A stretch of 64,000 nt of DNA from Ptychodera flava (lineage: Eukaryota > Hemichordata > Enteropneusta > Ptychoderidae), in contig NC_091930.1 in the NCBI RefSeq assembly GCF_041260155.1, positions 23,407,237 to 23,471,236 of the forward strand, written 5' to 3'. Below the pieces are notes generated by a model that saw only the letters and a program-made list of their open reading frames with translations, searched no databases and had not been told where the DNA came from. Below are positions 55,305-64,000 of the stretch, piece after piece. Each line of letters opens with the position of its first letter. Position 1 is the stretch's first letter. The position numbers were made by a program, and so were the translations under genes.

Positions 55305-55390
55305 AATGGGCTCGACTGCGACTGTATTTCATTTGCCAGCATGGGTTAATGGGCTCGACTGCGACTGTATTTCATTTTGTCAGCATGGGA
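55305..55390. repeat. 43-bp tandem duplication
   Basis: Two copies of a unit starting AATGGGCTCGACTGCGACTG, just upstream (minus strand) of the candidate exon at 55254-55301. Confidence 0.85.
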
Positions 55391-56121
55391 CATCGGAGGA
55401 CCATGGAGGTAGAAAGAGAGAAGGAGTTACAACGGCTCCAAATTGGATTACGTTCCTTTGTAGTGAAGTGGTTCAATCCCGTTAACACCTTTGTTTTCTG
55501 AACACTTTTGTACCGTGTGCGTTACCGACAACCCGAGCTCATGGCGATCCATTCTATATGCATAAACTTTGACCTAAGGAGAAATCAGCTACTCAGTCAA
55601 GTTCAAAAGTGAAATTCCCTTGTATGCTGCTTTCCAAAATTGAACATATTAGGGTAATATTTAATCTATATATTCACTTGTAAATAATACAATTCAATTT
55701 GTTTTCAGAAAAAAATGAGAAGTTGGTCATTTGAGTATTTTGTTGTAAAAATTTAAAGGTAGTTTAAAATAACCAATGGTTGACATCTAGAGTTATTCAG
55801 TCACTTTCTAGATTTCCAACTATGTTTAAATATGACAAATTGAGGTCACATATTAACATTTCAAACAGCTACATGTATTTATAAGGTTTGATTTTTTTTA
55901 ATGAACGCAACACTAACAAAAAATGATTACAATCATGATTCAAAAGTGAGCAAATCTTAAGTTTTAACCCAGGGTGTAATCGTGATCCTCTGAAATTGTT
56001 TTTATATTAATGTACGATCATAACTATCATGGCCTTCTAAAAACCTTTAATCACCATGACCTTAAAAATTAGTGGACGTGATTTATCTTGGCCCTGCCTT
56101 CAGAAATATATTGTAATATCT

Positions 56122-56288
56122 AAGGTTGCCTTGGAAAAGAGGGTATGTCCAAGGTGACCTTGAACAAAAGGGTCATGTTCAAGGTGGCCTTGAAAAATAG
56201 AGGGTCATGTCCATGGTGGCCCTGAAAGATAGAGGGTCATGTCCAAGGTGGCCTTGAAAAACAGATGGTCATGTTCAAGGTGGCCTAG
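56122..56288. repeat. ~33-bp minisatellite
   Basis: About five units of the type AAGGTGGCCTTGAAAAAT + AGAGGGTCATGTCC. A lone partial unit (AAAGGTGGCCTTGAAAATAC) recurs near 57192. Confidence 0.85.
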
Positions 56289-58038
56289 ACTTGGTTCAAG
56301 TCGGTGAAATTGTAAACCATTTATAATAGTTTCTCTTGTGTCTCTCCTATTTCGTACAAACCTATTCGGAATTTGGTAGCGCAGGCTTGGTTTTCACAGC
56401 GATTGAATGCGTTACCTTTGAGTCTGCGCAGTATAGTGAGTAAGTTTCTGCCGGATTCACAGACTTCCACTTCTTGCAAAGTACCGGCGGCCAGACGGAC
56501 TGTGTACACAGTGACGTCAAGCAAATACAGAATGATTAAAGGTTCCAGCCACTTTTCTGGCCAATAAGGAGAACGCGTGAACTTAGTTGTTAGTGGCGTC
56601 GAACGGGAACCTTTGCTGGGTCTTTTATTTTCGCATTGAACAAGCCGTTTGACAACTTCTTTGGTCCCGATGGCTGATCATGTAGATCACTGTAGTCGGA
56701 ACTGCTGGGGCTTTTCAGAAGAGTCGATGCCGAATGCTTCATGATCTGAAACTCACATGAGTGTACAGAAAGGGGTCAAAACTTCTACCAACGGCAAACT
56801 CTATTTCTTCACAGAGTCTTTTTTTCCGTCCTTGAATAACCGGCGACGATTATCGCATTTTGCAACATGGGCCCCCACAAACAACATAGATATTTCCACG
56901 CGTTAGCGGTGACACAAACGAGGTCGAGCTGACTTTTTTGGGAATGATCGCACTCGACATCTTATGAATAATATATAAGTAAATAAAAACGTCATCTCAT
57001 GAATAATTTATAACAACGCTAACCCTGCAGAAGAGCCAAGTCTGTGATTCCGGGTGAAACTCCCCTGAATAATGTTCACCCGACTCACCGCGTCCACTCC
57101 ACTCACCGCGCGCATTTCACGTGAAAGCAAAATACAAATTGTTGCGTTGTCTCCACTCAAACATTCACAAATCACAGACTCGAACCAAGTCTAAAGGTGG
57201 CCTTGAAAATACAAGGTAGGAATCATCAAGCATTTAAAAAACAAAGGATGACAGATTATGAATTCATGTTGATTTTTTGCCTTCGTACTTTTTCAGGGAT
57301 ATTTTGTAATGTAAGATAGTGTTGTCATGAACAATTTTTCGACATTTTCATTGTGGAAGTAGATAGAATAAAAACATACAATTTAACTATTTTACTTTGC
57401 CTAATTGATGTACTAACTTCAAAAGTATGAAATACTCTAGTTTCCTGAACATCTACCACACAATGAAAATGACAGTTTGGCAAAATAGGAGAGTTTACAA
57501 TGTACTATCAGCAGTCAAACATAGTAGTAAATATAACTGTTCGAACAATCGCAATTTGACAACCGTAATATATCAAAATGAGGTAAGGATTAAAATTTGT
57601 AAGATTATAAACATTCTGCAGAATTATATGAGAAGTACAGTTTGCAAAATTTTTGTTTATTTTACATTTGTTTATTTACATTTACATTTGAAAAAAAAAA
57701 TCTGACTAGAATTAGTACAAAACAGTTATCTTTGTTGCCAAGTTGCCAAGATTGAACAAAATTAAGAAATTTACCTGAGGCCAAAATAAGAAAAAGAATG
57801 TTTCTGGGCAGCGCGCGCGTCACTTGAACAACAGCGCGTCACCCTTTTTTTTTCCTGGTTTGTGGCCGGCGGCTGTGGCAAACTACATACTGATTACTAT
57901 TACTATAACACCAAACCAAAACGGCTGAAGAGAAAGAGAAAATTCTTTGGGGCACATGATCAGTGACTGCATGAACAGTTTAAATGTTACTATATTGATA
58001 AAACTATAAAACTCAGTGTTCTCCTCAGGCCATAGCGG

Positions 58039-58092
58039 TCCCGCTACGCTTTCGCCTCTCCCCGCTACGCTTTGATTCTCCGCGCTACGCTT
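58039..58092. repeat. short CGCTACGCTTT triplication
   Basis: Three close copies of CCGCTACGCTTT separated by about 9 bases. Confidence 0.7.
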
Positions 58093-61000
58093 TAAAATAT
58101 TCCCGCCATCCTTTAGTTCACACGCTCTGCGTAGCTACCAGCTGTTGCATGCATTGTCTACACATTAGCGCTCACTGCAACTTTCAACCTGTGGAAGGTG
58201 TGAAGTATGGTATGCATCAGATAAGTTGTCCGGAAGTGTCGAGAGGAACGTTAAAACAACAGAGGAATCGACTGGGATGTTCACAAATTTCCATTCCAGA
58301 ACGACTATTACGACCAACAAAGACCTTTTAGTTTAATGCTCAGTATACATCGCGGACAAGTGTTCAGAGAGGTAGGCGGTGTAGCACTAGCAAGGCCTTT
58401 GATCACATTCCCATGCTTTGATCAACGAAATGGACCACAAAAGAAACAAGAGTTGACTGGTGAGGTTGATTATGATTTTACAACGATGAGTTTTTGTCCG
58501 AGTACGATCACGATCGCGATCGAGTTGACATTGCATTAATTTTAATATAGCGGCGGCCATGTTGGCCGACGTGTTTATAACGTGTTGACAATGACATTGA
58601 TCCGGCGTCGCGTGTGGTTCCACTCTGACACGCTCTCTGAAAGACTTTACCAAGCCATTTTTTTCTTGTTTATACACACAGTTTAAATGGATTTTAGCAA
58701 GAATGGGGTAAAAGAGAAAAATAAAAAAAAAATATGCAAATAGCTGTATCCAATCAAAAGTTATAAAGTTTTAAAGCAAAAAAAATGCCATTTTTTCGCG
58801 GACAATTTTCGGCAAATTTTAAAATTATTCAATGAATGCCGATTCCTTCAAGTTTGGAAACCCATAATTTTTTATTTACTTCACATGGAATCATTAAACT
58901 ATGTGTCTTGTGCACAGATTTACCAAATATTACGGAAAAATCAAGATTTGACTGATGCACAGTCTTGGATGTTGAAACTGTGAGTGTTGAAAATTGAAAA
59001 TATTTTGTCTGACTTAGTCAAAATTGCGGCGGCACCGTACCATCGAAAAATGGATGGATTTTTATGTTTTTATGAATTTTGAATTCACATAACTTAAAAA
59101 CTAGAGCTCACAATACAATGAAATTTTGTCACAATGTTATTTAATAACACTCAATTCTAACAAATCAATTTAAACTGCCAATTGTCTTTTAATGCAGTTC
59201 ATTTTCAGCCATGAAATTGTAAGAAATAGCTGTCCCTAACTTCAGCCTCAGGCAGGCTGTCAATGGTGTGTCAGTGTGACTGCCTTCCGCCGCCATCTTG
59301 AGTTACACTGTACTGAGGTCTATGAATGAACATGATTTTGTTTTTATGATTTGTACTTGTGCTCGTGGACAGATTTTCGTCATATTTCACAGAAATGTTG
59401 GAATGATGTTTAAAAAGAGCATGCTACAAGTTTTATGGCAAAAATATGTATCTAAATGGGAAAAATCTACACCGAATTTACCGTACTCACTTTACCTCGT
59501 GTTTGCTGGCTAAAATTCCCAGAATATAACAAAAACTCACCACTACATGTAAATGGGATGGTCTGCCACTTCCTGGCCAAGTTTCATAGTTCTATGACAG
59601 CGTGCACAGGGCCCGAAAGCAGTTCCGTTGCGAAATAGGTATTGACTGGATTCAGAAGTGCGTGCCATGAGCGGCGACCGCTCGAGCGCTGTGGCCGGTC
59701 AGTACAAAGTGGCATTTTTGGTGAGGAAAAACACTATTTTTCTATCGTTTTTTCTTCAGTTTTTTAATGAAACCTGCCTCATACATCGATTTTAATTGGA
59801 AATATCTATTTTTTCAGTAACTGAGCTACTTATTTTCAGAAAAAATGGCGTTTAAAATTTCACGAAAATCAAATTCACTTTCAGTGTGCGTGAGTTGCGT
59901 ATAATGTCGCAACATTTTAGCTTAACTTTGGCCACCCTAATTTGGGTACATGTGCAAGCTTACATCCATTTATATAAATTAATGATATGCAAATGATTAT
60001 GCAAACTAGCCATTACGTTTTGGCGCTTTAACTGACACTCCTCCCTCCCTTGAGGAAGAGAAAAACAAATCCGCGTCGCCGCACCATTTTTTAAAGAAAG
60101 GCCTGACCAGAAACATTTCATTTTTTTTTGGCCTTAGTCTGTAGCACAAGATTATGGTCTGGTGCCTTATTTTTAATAATTTTGACAAACTTTTCAAAAT
60201 CATATAAACCTAAAATATTTGCAATCGTGTTATATATAGCTTCAAGGGTACCTAAAACTAGCTTCTCGCGCTTTAGAAATAACATTTTTTGAAAAATGAC
60301 TCCACATATTCGGTTTGCAGCTGGTACTCGGGTAGCTAATGATCCTATATTGAGTGAAAAAAAGAAAGTTAGTCTGAAGAAAAGAATGAATTTGTTCAAG
60401 AGCTTACACAGTTGTGATTTCATAGCGCCGACTGTAAATAACTTTACCCAGCATATTTTGTGCTCCAATAATTTGTAATTCCAGGGACATGGAGGACAAA
60501 ATCGTACATCATTTCCAGTGACGCAATGTAGCAGTTGACACCACACTTTTAGAATGCAAAGTCACAAAATACGCCTTCCAATGACCGTACTGTAACTTTT
60601 TAAAATACTGTTCTCGATCTCAGATTTCACATAGTACACATATCAATATGTGTACTTTTAATTTACTTTTTTCTTTGTGTCTTAATTTGTTTTATGACCT
60701 GGTCATTATCTTTGGTTCCAACAAATTGTATGAGGTCAAAGGTCGACTATGTGGGTCATGAACTTCCCAAGCATTATGACCCTAGGGAACCAATGGAATC
60801 AGAGTAAAGGACAATTCTTTTGCATGTTCAGTGGTGAATGATCCAATCAGAGTTAGGCACTAACACTAGCAACAAATTGCATTGGAGTTTTGCATTTTAT
60901 TCTTGTTCAAAGGTTGAGTAGAAGACTTGTCACAGAGTATGATCCTGATTTCAGGTGTCATGTCAAAAATTAAGGTTCTTAAATTGTATTGAATTTTGTT

Positions 61001-62099
61001 TTTCTCACTTGAACATATTTAACTGTCGTGACTGAACCAAACACGATAAAGAGCTAAAAATCATGCATTTGAAATTGTTAATCCCTGAACAAGCCTGCAA
61101 TTCAGTGAGGTATATGGTGTTTTCATGTTAATCATGTGTTTGTATGTCGAACAGAGATGATAAACTGTGGGCGAGGATCATTATAGTTATGACTGACCTA
61201 GTGTAAAGGTTATTAAAATTGATAAATACAGAGTGTGATCTACAATATAGAGGCTAAAGGACGAGAAATCCATAATAAGAGAGTCAGGTCTCGACCCAAC
61301 TGCTATGTCTCTCTGCTTCATTTTAAACTCTTTAAGAAGGGTCTACAGGGCATGTCTGCCATTATGCCATCCTGTATTATCGTGAAATGCATACTTAAAT
61401 GGATTTTATTTTCTTCGGAGCAATTTAAAATGTTATTTTCCCCTCCTTAGTTTTTTTTTATGACACCGTGGACATCTCCTGAGTAGTCGTGTCTTTTATC
61501 AGTGTTGAGTGATTTTTGGCCACGTTTGTCAAATGAATCAACAGATGCGAAAGACTGAATCTTAAAAATCAATCTAGTCAGTATTCCTATTGATCGTTTT
61601 GTTGTTTTTTTTTCAAATAATGTCTTCTGTACTGTCTATTTTCACTTTACTTTATGTTTGCATCTGCTGCGAGCCTAGACACAAAATCAAGCTCTCAACC
61701 TTTTTTAAATCATACTTCAACTTTCATTGCAATATTCTGGTGCTCTGCAACAGCTTCACAAAGATAGTAATAAATGTCTCCTTCTTAGTCAGCCTGTTTT
61801 GCCGTAATTCCCATTTGTCAAGAGGGGGCAGATATCAGACTCAGACAAATTGAAATCTAACCCAAGAATGTTTCAAAGGTAGTATTTCATTTTAATATTT
61901 TTGACGTCATCTGAATTTTAACGCTCAAGAAAAGCGTTTTTCACAAAACTTATCTATTCTATCAATCTTTCATGTTGTATACTTTGTAAAAATTAGCAGG
62001 AAGACCAAAAGACATCAGGGACAAAATACATATAAGTGCCAGAGCCAGCAACTCCATAAATATGCCTCTTATCCGCTGTAATCTGAAACTTGCTTTATG

Positions 62100-62211
62100 A
62101 CAGTTCAGGATGGCAAATGGGATCCATATGAGTGAAATATTGGCGAGTACAATTACAGTTCAGGAAGTCAAATGGGATCCATATGAGTGGAATATTGCCG
62201 AGTACAATTAC
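62100..62211. repeat. 55-bp tandem duplication
   Basis: Two copies of a unit containing GGGATCCATATGAGTG and GAGTACAATTAC, five or so mismatches. Confidence 0.85.
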
Positions 62212-64000
62212 CATGATGTTGAAGTAACTCGACTAAACCTTTAAATAATGGCAACCAGAGATATATACATCGTACAGATTAAATTCTCAAGCCCTATTGA
62301 GCTGCACTAAATATACATTTTATGATTTGCTAGGCCGACAGAACGTCTTCTCCTACTTTCACACAGATAATATTTCAATCACTGATTCAATCGCTCTGTT
62401 AGGCTGCTGGTTAATCTTGATCCAGAGTATTATTTGGTTGACTTACGCTCTGAAATCGTATCTGGTGGGAGCGATATATCCTAGGAAGATCTCAGGCAAA
62501 CTTATGGATGGTTTCCAGGGAAGATTAGTAAGGTCTCACAAGAAAGACACATCCTAAGCAAGATTGTCACATTATGTGTTGGAACATGTTACATCCTCAA
62601 ACCTCTCACAAAATCCCTTTTCTTGAATTCATACATCTTCAGTCGAAAATATCAGGTGGGAAAGCTTGATCTGTTATCTAAACTCTAACCATCATTCTCT
62701 GAGTATAAACAAAGTGAGAATCTTAATTCTTAAATCAGGAATTTGAATCAAAAATGAGAGAAAGGTAATTTCCATATCGTAGAACTAATAGAATATACTT
62801 GAATTTTTATCATACCTGTAAGGGCCATCAATTATGATCTTGTGATGTGAAAATTAGTAATCAAAGTTGCAAAAAAGATTATTTCCGAATTTTAGATCAA
62901 ATAAACAAACAATTGAACATCATAATTCTGTCGTTGTTGTGATAGTATAAGTGCAACACAAGGTAACTTTTCCTGTGTGAATTTTGATATTTTGTAAACG
63001 ATGACAGCTGTGGGTCAAGCCAATGATTTTTTGTCCTTCTATCGATAGTAATTACGCAATCAAGAGTTATTTACGTTGGGTATGAACATATTAAGGTACA
63101 TGAGTCTCGTATCTTTTGTTCTTAATCTTTGATATTCGAATATCGAGTACAGAAATCTTGATTATCATTTACATTACATCTCTGTTGTGCAAAGAAAGGA
63201 CCAAGGCTGTCTTGTATAACTTGCCTGCGGCTGAAAAATGTAATCATAAATTAACATTTCTTATTCCATTTTAATTATTAATGCTATCTAGTCATTGAAT
63301 TATGTAATTCTCTTTCCCAATATCCGTTGAGCAGAAACATTTCTAAAGTCAGGAGGTATAGTCCTATATTAATCTTATTTGAAATTATTGAATGGCAGCA
63401 TTTAAAAGGTCAAAATAGTTCAAGCATTGAAATTTCAGCATGTCAAAACTTTTACCCCAGTTTTCAGAACGAGAGACAGGGCAGTGGCGGTGATCTGAGG
63501 GAAGATTCAGTTTTGTTTCAGAGAGATCATAACGTCGGGTTCCCTGTCAAAACATTACATCGCCCGGCATTTTTCCCCCTGAAGAACGAGGTATAGGCAG
63601 TTTTCCCTCGAAAGCGCACTTCCTAATAAAATTGCTGCCTAAATGTTTCTTCTGTATTGTCGAAGTCATTTTTTGAGTGTAACATAAATTTGGATTCATT
63701 TATATGGCAATGTTCAATGTTTGTTTGGGTGTCCGGGCGAGTTGAACAAGCCGCAATGTTTGAACGCCATCACGTGACGAAATACGCATACTACTGTTAT
63801 ATTTTACGTCATTATCGTATATTATATATGTTTGATAATGTATTTAAATGTACTTTGCTTGAACTGGAAGTAAAATGTGCATTTGTGTACAAGAAATTGA
63901 TTTCTGAATTTCATCTAAAACGTTGCTTCACTATCCATGGTGTCTATGATGAAAGTATGAATAGTTTTTTTCCAAAACAAAAATAGATAAATCTTTGCAT

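Larger units (their letters stand above)
56289..64000. other. no gene recognised
   Basis: Besides the small repeats listed, this AT-rich stretch shows only short frames without family features or paired splice sites. CpG-containing patches near 54.8-55.1, 57.8 and 58.5 kb could be promoters, but no start exon other than that at 55254-55301 looks convincing. Confidence 0.4.

Noticed and set aside
60118-60546. 142-codon minus-strand ORF
   Set aside because: Lys/Phe/Leu-rich AT-driven composition, no domain, no paired splice sites.

Overview
This is eukaryotic, AT-rich nuclear DNA from an animal. Genes are split into small exons with phase-1 introns of a few hundred to a few thousand bases, each immunoglobulin (Ig) domain sits in one exon, and microsatellites, small inverted-repeat elements and retroelement copies fill the introns and intergenic DNA. 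An invertebrate deuterostome (hemichordate- or amphioxus-like) would fit, but the sequence alone does not settle the species.

Layout. (1) About 2.4-14.5 kb, + strand: a multi-exon gene for a type I transmembrane receptor of the Ig superfamily with seven Ig exons, one transmembrane exon and eight short cytoplasmic exons. From the first Ig exon to the stop the phases are consistent (829 codons including stop). (2) About 19.8-31.0 kb, + strand: a shorter paralogue with three Ig exons, a transmembrane exon and a tail (439 codons including stop). Domain 1, domain 2, the membrane-proximal domain, the transmembrane exon and even a 16-nt phase-1-to-2 microexon correspond between the two genes. The main difference is four extra Ig exons in gene 1. 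(3) 38.4-46.2 kb, + strand: a full-length Ty3/Gypsy-type LTR retrotransposon with a C-terminal chromodomain. Its LTRs are nearly identical, gag and pol are broken by many frameshifts and by a 1.24-kb insertion, the integrase frame is intact, and the LTR itself carries an ORF. (4) 48.1-48.5 kb, + strand: the first two coding exons of a small protein with a Pro-rich PPPPY N-terminus. (5) 54.2-55.3 kb, - strand: an ORF resembling the N-terminal part of a Crypton-type tyrosine recombinase, and a separate short first-exon candidate.

The rest is repeat-rich DNA: a family of TTAA-flanked short inverted-repeat elements (two complete copies in the introns of gene 1, degenerate copies elsewhere), piggyBac-like short elements, a 1.9-kb element built of tandem subunits inside an intron of gene 2, several foldback palindromes (one about 580 bp), minisatellites with 31- and 33-bp units, a LINE 3-prime relic, and long GATA, CATA, TA and GA arrays.

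How the genes go together: the two receptors look like a tandem duplication of a cell-surface recognition or adhesion receptor with a tyrosine-containing cytoplasmic tail. Their ligand and pathway cannot be read from the sequence. No operons, CRISPR arrays, tRNA or rRNA genes were seen.
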